Source: Exophiala sp. HKRS030 (lineage: Eukaryota; Ascomycota; Eurotiomycetes; Chaetothyriales; Herpotrichiellaceae). Taken from it: DNA of 64,000 nt. A program made the position numbers and the translations under genes. Within the stretch, counting starts at the first letter, position 1; the number at the start of each line of letters is the position of its first letter. Positions 43,341 through 54,348 of this stretch are shown here, piece by piece. The stretch lies in the NCBI GenBank assembly GCA_023897205.1, contig JAHWDD010000006.1, forward strand, positions 3,100,001 through 3,164,000, written 5' to 3'. The notes under the pieces were generated by a model. The model had not been told where the DNA came from. It ran no database searches and worked only from the letters and a program-made list of their open reading frames with translations.

Positions 43341-44921
43341 ATGGCAGACAGCAAACCCCAAGGCCAACCCAAGAAGAAGAGAATCCATCTCAATGGCTTC
43401 GACATGTTCACAGTCAGCCATCTGTCGTTTGGACAGTGGCGCAACCCGAAGGACCGATCGGCAACAAAGCGTCGTGATCTCTCCTATTGGACGGATCTCG
43501 CCAAGGTGCTGGAAAAGGGGGAGTTCACAGCCTTGTTCCTGGCCGACACTTATGGTGTATACGACACCTACAAGGGAAGTGCCGAGACGGCGATCAGATA
43601 TGGCACGCAGGTTCCGATGGGTGATCCGTCGATTGTAAGACATCCCCTACACGAACATTTAATGGCCTTAGTCAATGTTGACTCTCATCCAGCCAGTCAC
43701 GGCCATGGCTTCTGTGACGAAGAACCTGTCGTTTGCCATCACGACGTCGACCTCCTACGAGGCACCGTACGTCGTTGCAAAGCGGTTCTCTACTTTGGAT
43801 CATTTGACGGGTGGTCGCTTTGGGTGGAATATTGTGACTTCATGGAAAGCGTCTGCGTCCAAAGCCGTACGTCTACACTCCCTTATCCAACGACTCCTTG
43901 CTGACAGCCAAGCTCGGTCTTCCCCTTGTCGAACATGATCGACGGTACGCCATAGCGGATGAATATCTACGTGTGCTCTACAAGTAAGAACAACCTATGC
44001 CATGTTCAAATTCCAACAACCTAACTCATCTCGACGAGACTCTGGGAAGGCAGCTGGGCAGACGATGCGCTCAAGGAAAACAGAGAGACCGCCGAACATG
44101 CTGATCCCGACCGCATCAAGTACGTGCACCACCACGGCGAGAACTTCAACCTCGACGGTATCCACATCCTAGATCCATCACCACAACGAACGCCATTCCT
44201 GTTCCAAGCCGGCACCTCGCCCGCCGGGATTGGCTTCGGCACCACGCACGCCGAAGCAATCTTCGTCGCAGCAATCACGCCGCAAGTCCTCGCTCCCAAA
44301 GTCAAGATCATCCGTGAAGAAGCAGCAAAGCGAGGTCGCGACCCGTCGTCGATCAAGATCTTCCCCGTCTTCACCCCGATCATCGGCCGCACCGAGGAGG
44401 AAGCGAAACAAAAGTACGAAGACGCATTGAAATACGCCAACCCCGAAGCCGGCCTTGCGTTTTTCTCCGGAGGCTCGGGTATCGATCTGAGTAAATACGA
44501 CTTGGACCAGGTCATCACACCGGACGACATCACCGTTGACGCAAGGGTTCATTCCGCCATCAACAATCTATCCTACACGGGCGCCGAAGTCCCCGCCTGG
44601 ACGCCGAGAAACATCGGCAAATGGATCTCGATTGGTGCCAACGGGCCTATCCCTGTGGGCACACCGCAGAAAGTCGCCGATACTCTGGAGGAATGGGTTA
44701 ATGTTGCGGATGTGGACGGGTTTAATATCGGCTATGTCACCTCGCCAGGCTCGTTTGAGGATGTGACGGAGTTGTTGGTCCCGGAGTTGAGGAGGCGAGG
44801 CTTGTATGATCCTCTGCCGGGGAAGACGTTGAGGGAGAAGATATACGGCGAAGGGCAGAAGGGTCTGCGTGATGACCATCCGGGAAGTCAGTATAAATAT
44901 GATGTCTATGATGGCAAATAG
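43341..44921 (+). CDS. Luciferase-like (NtaA/SnaA/DszA-type) FMN-dependent monooxygenase
   Basis: Four exons in phase: 43341-43634, 43693-43866, 43913-43983, 44039-44921; 473 residues. Family landmarks include LNGFDMFTVSHLSFGQWR, FTALFLADTYGVYD, NLSFAITTSTSYE, RFSTLDHLTGGRFGWNIVTSW, LWEGSWADDA, VHHHGENFNLDGIHILDPSPQRTPFLFQAGTSPAG, and the C-terminal DGFNIGYVTSPGSFEDV..LVPELRRRG. Members take reduced FMN from a partner reductase and oxidise nitrilotriacetate, dibenzothiophene sulfone, sulfur or amine compounds; fungal substrates are mostly unknown. No flavin reductase gene is adjacent. Bacterial-like ancestry is common in this family, but four introns' worth of exon structure show long residence in a fungal genome. 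Confidence 0.94.
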
Positions 44922-45250
44922 GGGACTTTCGATAGGCAGCCAAGCGAGCAACTGTCAAGATGAGCACTGGGGTGACCTCAAATTGTGTCAATTGGTGAAT
45001 CGCGCCGTGCTTAACTAGTGCATCTTCGTCGAGGAACACCAAAAGATTTTGGAGGGTAAACAGTCCTTTCTTTCTATTTGTTTCTAGATTTGCAACATAT
45101 GTGAGTCTATGACTCCGAGATCTTGACACTAGACCCGGCAGCCATCTAAAATACCTTTCTCCCATGTCTTCAATATGTCCCATACTGCGTTGCGATCTTC
45201 AATACACATCGACAATGCAAAGCCAAAGAAGCAGCCCACACCGTGTTGCA
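44922..45250. other. Convergent 3' interval
   Basis: 329 bp between the stops of the luciferase-like monooxygenase and NPY1; only 3'UTR is expected. Confidence 0.5.
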
Positions 45251-46734
45251 TCATAGCTTTCCACTGCTCGTGATGGGCGTGACTCCCTGCAGAAACCCGC
45301 CTTCCACCACCGCAGTGATTAGCTGATTCGCAATAGCTGTCGGAGGAGGCAGTCTGAGACCACCTTCTTTATAGCCTTCTGGGGCCGGATCTCCCAGACC
45401 ACTTGTGCCATACGACAAAGCCTCCTTGACTTCCTCCAAAGTGAACCACTTGGCAACCTCCAATTCCGGATCATATTCCAACTTAATGACCTCGTCTTCA
45501 GGACTTGCGACTTGGGCGATGGCTCCAATCATGAGATTGGCTGGGTACGGCCAGGGTTGGGTGGAATGGACAAGCACGCGTGACAGGACGACTCCGCTCT
45601 CCTCCCAGACTTCTCGTCGGACTGCGTCTTCGACGCTTTCGGCCGGTTCGATGAATCCCGCTAGAGTCGAGAACCAATATGGTGGCCAGCGCTTCTGTCG
45701 ACCGAGAAGCAGTCGTTTGCTGTCGTGGCTGAGGACTGCGACGATGATGGTTGGGTCGGTCCTAGGGAAAGTGAGGTTGGAAAGAGTCGTGCGTGTCGAG
45801 CAAGCTTCGCGTTCTTGGGGAGTTTCCGCTTTGTCGGTTGGAGGACAGACTCGTTTACTTCCAGCATGTACTGAGAGTGTCCTGTGGCCGCAGGTCCCAC
45901 AAAATGTGTTGCGGTAGTTCCAATCCAGGTAATGACGGCCTTGAGCATATTCGGCGGCTGACATCCGGTTAGACGGTTAAGGAAATGAGAGGAGATGGAT
46001 TTACTCACCAGCATCTGCAGGGAAGCTCATGGCTCTCATGCCCTCACTGAACTTCAAGCCACTGTTTGTAAATTTCTCGGCCAAATCTTTTGCCTCTTTC
46101 TCGTATGTACTCTTTGGTGTGATATCTACAGCCCAATGAGGCGCCCCGAGAACACCTTGAAGGACAGACCATCTGTGACCTTTTCGTCTATACCCAGGAA
46201 GACCACTTGCGGAATGTTTATCCGTGAATCGAATTCTGCCACTTGCTCTTTCTCGGGCTTCTCGAAGGGATTGAACGGTATCAACGATTTGATCTCGTCA
46301 TAGGTTGCATAGTAGAGCTCGCTAGGCGATGTGATAACGGGGGAGAGGTTGTTGTAAGGGATGAATCTGGCGCTTGGGTGGCCAAAGGCTTGCTTTAGGA
46401 AATCATAGTCGTCTCGCAGGAACGATAACCTGTTTAGCGGAGACCCTATACATCACATCAGTCACTCTCCACACATCTCACTGCTGGTAAGAGACTGCCC
46501 ACCTCCAAAGTAATTGGTCACCTCTTTGCCGAACTTTCGTCCGAGAGCTGAGTCGCGATCAGCGTGGGATGGACGGGGTAGATCAGGATGTGCGGAAGCC
46601 ATGGTTTGTGAGTCGGGATTTGCAGCAAATACAGAGGGATGTTTGACACCAGGAGGAATCTTGGAGTGAACAGATCTAGAAATGTGTGGCCGTAACAAAT
46701 ATGTAAGGCGTCTAGAAAGCAAACGAGCGGGCAT
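45251..46734 (-). CDS. NPY1: NADH pyrophosphatase (Nudix hydrolase, Npy1/NUDT12 type)
   Basis: Exons 46734-46503, 46445-46009 and 45957-45251. The last exon holds a zinc ribbon (FCGTCGHRT..CP), the Nudix box GFIEPAESVEDAVRREVWEESGV, and the NADH-pyrophosphatase signature SQPWPYPANLMIG. The enzyme hydrolyses NAD(H) to NMN(H) and AMP and is usually peroxisomal in yeast. Two in-frame ATGs exist. The upstream one (46734) adds MPARLLSRRLTYLLRPHISRSVHSK, a good mitochondrial presequence; the second (46602) gives MASAHPDLPRPS like ordinary fungal Npy1. Exon 2 loses frame once: one extra C in the run at 46144-46147 restores FSGAPHWAVDITPK and makes all splice phases agree. The C-terminal SSGKL could serve as a weak PTS1-like end. 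Confidence 0.92.
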
Positions 46735-47361
46735 GTACTGACTGAAAGGCGGAGTCAGCGGAAAGAGATGGCGAAGGAAGGAGAATTGGAAAAATGGTAG
46801 TAGTAGATGAGATTCAATTGATTCGTGCCCAACCAAAGGTCTTTGATCATAATCAACTTCCCCTTGCCGAGTTGAATTTCTGATGATATCGCCTTAGACC
46901 CGCACAATCAACCCCACGATTACTCCATCACTTATGATGTGCTACCTCCGTGCTCCATAGACCTTCCACGGTTGTCGGTGGATGTGTTTCCGATTACCCC
47001 CCCAACATCGTAACTTTAGTAATTCATCGCTCCTTACCTCGGGTCGGCAAATGAGCAGCGCCGGTAATAAGGCGGCTCGTCTGACTCGAAATTTCCCGCT
47101 CAGGGTTAGAATTTGATGATAGCCACGTTTGAGTGTTTGAGCTCGTCAGACTGAATCATTTCTCCGAATCTGCAGTGCGGGGTGATTTTATGCAAGATCT
47201 AACCACGGGATCCCCCTTGATCAGAGCGTGCCAGATCCGAGTCGGGGCGATCAAGCCTTCGCAAGGCTCGTAAAATTCAAGTAGGGAAGAGAAAGATCCG
47301 TGGTTTATTCATTGACAAAGAGTATGGTTATAGCGCCGTGTGATATCTCAGTATAATAACC
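46735..47361. other. Upstream region of NPY1
   Basis: 627 bp between the NPY1 start and the HID1 3' end. No gene. A run of eight C (CCCCCCCC-type, 46996-47003) and a G/C-rich patch are present. Confidence 0.4.
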
Positions 47362-50213
47362 TCACACCTCCCTCATGCTTGCCCTAGCACCACTGGAGTC
47401 CTGTGATCCAGTGCTCGGGTTACCACGAACACTACTCCCAACTCGGCCTACCAGCCCACCTAAATTCAACCCTTGGACGCCTTGGACAAGTCGGCTTCCC
47501 ACAGCATCTACCGCCCTCTTGGTTGACTGAGGCTTGGACCCTCCCGTCTACCTTCCGTGGCCACCTGGAATAACTTGACATTCGTAGAATTCCAAGTCCC
47601 TATAGGTCCCGCAGTACCTCCTGTCCCCGTCAATGTCGCTGCGGTGCCTGCTGCTGGTGCGATGGTCATTTCTGCCGTGAAGATCAATGACCATAGGACA
47701 GACATATACCAACCCAGTGACAACGGCGACCACTCGAATAAATGAACTTTGATTGGGGTCGGCGAAGCGATAATCGGTTCGATCGCCGGATGGTTCATTG
47801 TTGTGGGAATGTATGCACGAAAGTCGGTGATGGATAGATCATCATTCGCGACGGAAGATCGGCGTGATGATGCCACAGATGGAGGATTGTCCCTGCTATT
47901 GTGTAGCCCAGTATTCGCCCGCTCTGGAGCACTGGGATGAGCCGAAAGCACTTTGATTATGGTAAGAACAGTATGCAGAGGCAGGTCTGGCAACCACGTT
48001 TCTAGCCATTCTGCTGTAGGTGTAAACACTCCACGGTTTCCCAACGAACTTGCCGACAGACTTGTCGTGCTGTTCTGGCGGGAGAATGTTGGCGCTCCAG
48101 CCGGCATTTTTCCTCTAGCTTTCTCCGACATACCATGAAGCTGAATGGGAACATGATCCTCGGCTGCATTAGAAGACGAAGCCAGGGACGCCGTACGTGA
48201 GGTTCGTGGAGACCTGGTCGACTGTGAGGGAGTCGGCAGATTTCCATCATCATCAGAGTCGTCAGAATCACCAATCGCAAACGTATCGTCCATTCCAGTT
48301 GACCTAGGTGAAGCAGCATGTGCTCGGGTTGGCGAAGTGACGGTGTCTGCAGTAGAAGATCTTGAAAGGCTATTGCTGACATCACCCAAGACAGCATCTT
48401 TCTGTCTTTGAGCGGCTCTCTCGATTTCTTGTTGACCTCCTTCCAGAGTAAACTGTCTTAACGCTTCGATCTTTCGTCTGGATCGCCACACGGCAAATAT
48501 CAGGTTCGTATTTGACTTGTACTGATGCTCAATGATTGTAGTGATTGATTCCAATAATGCTCGAAGTAAAGTGTGGTTGCTGTCATTCGCCAGAAGAAAG
48601 CTTGGTGTCGACATCGTTGTCAACAATTGGACGAGTCGTGTACTCGTGGACAGCGACAGGTTCTGCATATAGGCTGCAATATTGTTGATGATTGCAAGAA
48701 GGGCAGGATAAATCGCATCCAGCTTCCCTTTGCTTCCTGTGATCAACGTGTGAATTGATGTGATCAGGAAATCAGCATAAGTGCCACGGAAATTCGACAA
48801 TCGGATCGACGGAGGCAAAGTTTCTTGAGCCTCAAACTTCTTATTCAGATTTTGGCCAAAAGTGGCTTCAACGCTCATTGTCTGTAGGACAAAAACACAC
48901 ATCCTAACAATCCCTTGTCGAGAAGAATCCGTTTTGTGCTCAATTGCATAAAAGATCATGAGGATCACGAAATCATGGGCACGGTTTGATTCGATAATAA
49001 ATGATCGAAATCTCTTGTTGCACTGCAGGACCTCCCAAAACAGCATGATCATTTCTGGTGCCCATCTGATTGATTTTTGGCTACCGGGTAGATATGAGCT
49101 GGTAGCTTGCATTGGTTGACTCAAAACTCTAGTCATCCCATCTGCCAGGAATTGGAAATCTTCAGGTCTGTGTAACCGTCCGAGGTAGTGTCGGTAATAG
49201 TTCTTTGGTGGCGTGCCATTTCCTTCCTCGGGCACTGAATACAGTAGAAGCACGAGCAGGAGTTGGAGGCTGTACACCACAAGGGTCTGTTTTGAGTCTT
49301 TTCTTACCACATGATCGTATGGTAGACGCCATGAGGTCACATTGGATTTAATTGTTGTGTTCACCAACGAACATAATACTGACAAGACAATTTGTTTGTC
49401 TGTACAGGTGGTCAGATATGTCGTCGCCTTGACTCCCTGGACAGGCAGTAGATTCGACGGCATGTACATCGCTTTTCCCGTCATTGTCAACAGCAATCTG
49501 AGGATCTCGCACCGATTGCTTTCGAGCTCTTTATTGGTCGGTATCGAAGACTTGCACCCTACACCGCTCTGCCATATTGCATAATGAACTTTGCTCTTAG
49601 CCTGCGGCAGTAAAGGTATGGTGAACTCGGCGAAGAAGAGAAGGTCCGATAATGTATCGATCAGCTCTTCCGCGAGTGGTTTCGCATCTTCAAATTGCTC
49701 CTCTTGAGTGTCTAGACCATCTGTGTCTGTCTGATTATCGTCGAAAAGCACCTCACCTGCAATCTGAGCTCTCCTCGTTTTCCGTCGTCGCATGCCCCAG
49801 AAGAATTTGTCTTCCCATTCCGTCAAATGGTCTGCTTCATATATGAAAGGTAACAGCCTGGTAAGAACTCTGATACAATTCAGAGCGTCTCTCTCAGGGG
49901 CAAGTTCTGGATCTGGGAAGGATGGATGGTTCTTCAAGACGTTCAAGCGTGATGTCACCGCAAGAATGAGGGTTTCGAGGTTCTCGAGCGAAGCGTCTCG
50001 GGTTCTGCGTATATCGGCTGGGGAGAATAGGCTAAAGACATCTTCGACTGACTCTGGTAATTCCCAGAACTACTTCTGTCAGCATGCGTAAGAAGATCTT
50101 GGAGTGATAAAACATACACCAGTCCAGTAAGGATCGTTTGCGGCAATGTTACGCTCTTCAGAGAGTCTAAATATCCCCTGCTTGAAGACTAACTTTGACT
50201 CTGATGCGCCCAT
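47362..50213 (-). CDS. Hid1-family Golgi/vesicle trafficking protein
   Basis: Exon 1 (50213-50118) encodes MGASESKLVFKQGIFRL..DPYWTG. Gly2 followed by Ser6 is a textbook N-myristoylation site, as in animal HID-1. Exon 2 starts at 50069 with FWELPESVEDVFSLFSP and carries the long helical Hid1 domain (e.g. NCIRVLTRLLPFIYE, LLFFAEFTIPLLP, WAPEMIMLFWEVLQCN), a Ser-rich disordered insertion, and the C-terminal WLPDLPLHTVLTIIKVL, WSPLSLGWYMSVLW and GTWNSTNVKLFQV. HID-1 is a peripheral Golgi protein for secretory-granule cargo; its fungal role is little studied. As read the frame stops at 47508. One extra C in the run at 47514-47516 continues it through ..PRGAVDAVGSRLVQGVQGLNLGG.. to a TGA at 47362-47364, giving about 930 residues. 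Confidence 0.92.
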
Positions 50214-51128
50214 GTTGGGCTAGCATTGCAGGATACGGGGAAGCGAAGCAGGTATGATCGGTGTCTCGAGCAGAAATGAGCGAATGTATGAGGTTAATGA
50301 CTGTAAAATGAGGTGTTACTAGACACTGTGATTGTCCATAACGAGGAAGCCAGCGATCAACTGCGATGCCGTATATGATGTAGGAGGGGGCAATCAGAAG
50401 GCCCGTGCCGCAACTTCAAACGGGAGGTTGAGGTTACGTACTCCGTAGTCTTATTGCCAAGCCCTTCAGCCTTGTTGTACATTCTGGACATCTACATGTT
50501 CCCCTTTATTTACTGAGTATAGTCTTGGCCTTCCTGGCAGTGTTTTCAAACGATCTCATCGCTATGCGCCATGCGCTTGCGAATGGTCAAATATTCAGAG
50601 CAATCGCCGTGACTTCTGATGCTCCACTGAACACCTTAGCACCTTCGTAACTGTGCTGAGCCTCTCCCAGACTGTCGTCGGGCTGGACAGTCTTAACGGT
50701 TACAAATCTGCTTAGAGCGACTTGACATGAGATTTGGAAGTGTCAATCGGAGTATCATCGGCCTTCGTGTGTCGCAGCTAGGCCTTTTGGATATTGAAGA
50801 ACGACTCATTGCGTGACTTGGCATCTAGATACCATTTGACGTTGATATGATGAGGTATTCGCTGCTGGCGGCAATGAAGGCGCTTCGTGTAGGTGGCCTT
50901 GCTCGAAACAGACGAGGCTATGCAACGGCATGATCATCACGAACCAGTAGAACTTTGTGCACACTTCATGACCATTGATCTAAAGATGATCACTTGAAGG
51001 TCTGTAGAACAGGTGCGCCTCAGACAGACCGTGCCACTTTTACAATGTATTACCTCCGTCTCACCTGCCTCCTCCCCTTTACGCTCACCTACTCGATCAC
51101 CCCGGTGCGTCGAACCTGAATAAGATTT
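50214..51128. other. Intergenic stretch upstream of the Hid1 gene
   Basis: 915 bp without a supported frame; it includes the Hid1-gene promoter and the 3'UTR of the zinc-finger gene. Confidence 0.45.
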
Positions 51129-53940
51129 TCAAGTGAAGAAGAAAGGAGATCTGGTCGCACGGCTCTCAGAACCCGCGGGGTCTTCCTTTTTGGGACGAGG
51201 TTTAGTCGCACTGCGGAAAATACCTGGCTTCTCCTGTGTGGTACGAGTGCTGGCGACATATCCAAGATCCTTGATTCTTCGTGTATGTGCGAACAGCTCG
51301 TCTTGAAGGGCGTGGTCAATATACTTCTTGATGATCAGAAACTCATTGTCCCGCTGCTAGAAGATGTCAACAGGACTGTCTGTAACTCAAAATCACACAC
51401 TAAACTTACATCCCATTCCCATGGCAACCCAAATGCATCCAGAGTCTCAGGGACTAGATATTTGCGGTTCACTTTTATATAAGTCGGACGTCGGAGATCA
51501 ATGTTCTCTTGCCTCTCTCGTCTTTTCTTGGAGATCACTACATCAACGTACTCGCGGCTGTAACCTGTCAACCCCCAAGGAGGAAATCGAAATTAGCCCA
51601 TCGACCTTTGTCACAATACCAAACACAGACAAGAAAGAATGCTCATTCAGAGTAAGTTAGTGGCCATATGCCTTCCTCTAAACACTGGCTTTCTTAATAT
51701 GGAGGTGCAATGATACGCGCGCTTATAAAGGTGAGAGGAGCACATCAATGAAACCATCATACCTGCATTCAAGAACTTCTCTCTAACCCTGCGCTCAAAC
51801 TCCTCTTCCTCGGCATTTTCACGTTGGCTCAACAATTTTTGGGCCAATTCTTCGTTTGGTTTTTCCTCCAATTTGTTGATATCATCTTGACGTCTGTTGT
51901 CTTCTTCGTCTATGAGGGCTTCCCTTCGAGCAGACTTCCCCTTGTACGCTGCAGTTTCAAGCTCATCGATGTTCAAGGAGTCCTTGTCAGGTCGATCGAC
52001 ACGATTGGCAGCGCGGTGCACTTCGTTATGCCCTTCGCCTTCTGTGTTATATTCGATTAGATCCTCATAATCTTGATGTCCATGGTCTGTAGCATCAAAG
52101 TTGTCCCCAGCCTTAATTTGATTCTCTCCACTGTCCTCTGTACGAGGCAAGGGAGACGGGCTTGGCGGAAAGTCTGCTTTCTCGATTACTGTTCGCGGTG
52201 CGGGAGGTACGGTTTCAAATCCATGGTCTATGTGACGATAATGCGTAATGACTTCTTGATGAACGGTGGGACCGGTCATGTGGGAAAGTTCGGCCACTAA
52301 GTCTTCCGTCGTTTCATCAGGTGGTTTAGATTGCACCTTCGAGGGCGGAATTTTCTGGCCGCCTTCTTCAGAATTGATGTCAGATTCGGATCGAGCACTC
52401 TCCACGCCATCCAGTCCTATCTGGTTATCCACAGCATCCTCTTCGTCTTCCTCAGCTTCTTCTTTTGCCTGATACAGGTCGGATGGAACTGCAAAAAGTG
52501 CCAGTTGTTCCTGGTGCTTTCCGAGATGTCGTCGGTATTGTGGGAAAAATGGAGTCTTTTCCTGGCAAAGAGGGCATTCTACAGTCATTTTAGCGTCAAC
52601 CTGTCTTTCGTGCATATTCTGGAAAGCAATCGACTGGTTTGGAATGAAGGTCTTATGATGCTCCCTTCGCTGGTGATTCTCAAAGCAAAATTTGGAGGTG
52701 AATGTCTCGTGGCACCCTTCGCCACACTGCCAAAAGCGCATATGCATTTCCCTTTCATGCTCGAACCAGCGGTTACGGTCCTCAAATAATCTGTCTGGGG
52801 TAGGACAATGCTTCACAGTACAGATGAACGGATGTAGATCTTTGTACACATGATGCCTGAGGCCTTGTTAGTATCAGAGATTGGGTTTTGATAACGCAGA
52901 CACTTACTTCCACGATCGAGCACTCGAGATAGAAATTATCATAAAACACAGAGGACATTCGAACGGCGCACCACCCTGGCTTGCTTCTGGCAGCGGAGGA
53001 ACACGCAGTTTCATGGTATTAGCGTCGGACATAGATGTAGATGCCTCAGAGAACCCCATCTCAGAGCTGCTGTCTTCAGTGAGATCAAGATAATCTACGT
53101 CCTTCAATGCAGCTGGCAGAGAGGAAGCGACGGTGCTTTGGGGGACCATCTCCGTCTTTGAATCTTCAATAGAGGTTTCTGTGGTTTCGAGACCGTATTT
53201 GAGCTTCTTTTGATGTGCTTCACGATACTTCAGATACTGGCGGCGTCTTGAGATTGCTCTTCCAAGTCGAGTTACCAAATAGTCCTCGGCGAGTGGAAAT
53301 TTCTCACGGACATGCATGATATCGTATTCTTCATAAAATGAAGTGTCGATATTCGTCGATCTTATGAATTGATCATGCGGCGTAGGGTTCCGAATTGCAA
53401 TGGAAAGCCTGAGCAAAAGAGTAACTGTTTGCGCTATGCTGGAGTGCAATTGCTTCAACTCTGTTGTGTCCTCAAAATCGTCCCTCGTAATTCCAGAAAC
53501 ACCTTCGTCATCGACATATTCAGCAGATGATCTTTCCGTGTCTGAATCCGAGTCTGATGAGAGGCAATCCCATGGCACCTTTTCACCATGAATAATAGCA
53601 GCAGCTGTGCAGCAATCAGCGACAACTCCTCCCCCAAAACCCATGACGCACCTTCTTGAAGTAATTCTTTCAAGTCGATCAGAAGCGATATAACCCTTTG
53701 TCGGATGTGAGATGCATCGCGAAGTCGATAATCTAATGAGGATCTTCCCGTCCTATGAGCTCCTATATTACCAGACCATATCCGAAACCGGCCGAACTCA
53801 TCTTCCACATCCTCAAGCCGAATCTGGCTCATGAAATCGCCATCAGCGCCCTTTAACGAAAGAGTAAGATTCCGAAAGGACTCTAGGCATCCTCCGACAT
53901 GGTATGTGATGGTCGCTTCTCGTGTAACATCGGTCGACAT
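51129..53940 (-). CDS. Multi-C2H2-like zinc-finger protein of a Pezizomycotina-specific family
   Basis: Five exons in phase: 53940-53652, 53604-52908, 52856-51763, 51564-51410, 51356-51129; 820 residues. The N-terminus (MSTDVTREATITYHVGGCLESFRNL) and the helical block NPTPHDQFIRS..DIMHVREKFPLAEDYLVTRLGRAISRRRQYLKYREAHQKKL are typical of this fungal family. Then follow Cys/His modules: FECPLCF, FICTVKHCPTPDRLFEDRNRWFEHER, WQCGEGCHETFTSKFCFENHQRREHH and VECPLCQEKTPFFPQYRRHLGKHQEQLALF. After an acidic linker and a coiled coil comes a short conserved C-terminal domain (TYIKVNRKYLVPETLD.., EFLIIKKYIDHALQDELFAHTR). It is divergent from the HeLo-like gene (408 bp). The role is unknown; such proteins are often linked to signalling/incompatibility repertoires. 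Good splicing consistency supports the model. Confidence 0.87.
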
Positions 53941-54348
53941 TGTTCAGCGATAGAGCTCACAGCGCAAGAACTAAAAGGACATGTTTTGGGCTCACTCGGC
54001 ACTGGTCAAGGCACATCGTCTTGACCACATCTTACCATTTGGTTGGGAAGCTTCGTATGATTTTCATATTGCGATTAGAGCCCCCAGTGTATTGATGAGA
54101 CGTATCATACGACTGGCTGGGGGGTTATGGACCAATTGCGGTAGAATGACACGTGGCATGGTGGGGTTTGTGAAGGCCTTGTGAGGGCCTCATGGCCCCC
54201 ATCATCTCTGTCCACCGCACAAAACGGTCACAGGTCTCGCTGGGGCTCGAGGCTCAAGGGCATATCACAATGTTGACGTAAGTTAGTCCAGAGTCTCCAA
54301 ACTCAGTGGCCTTGGGTTTCGTATCTCTAGCCTTCGCCAGACGACACC
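53941..54348. promoter_or_regulatory. Divergent promoter region of the zinc-finger / HeLo-like pair
   Basis: 408 bp between two opposite ATGs, so regulatory sequence is shared or back-to-back. No coding sequence or clear motif was seen. Confidence 0.45.
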
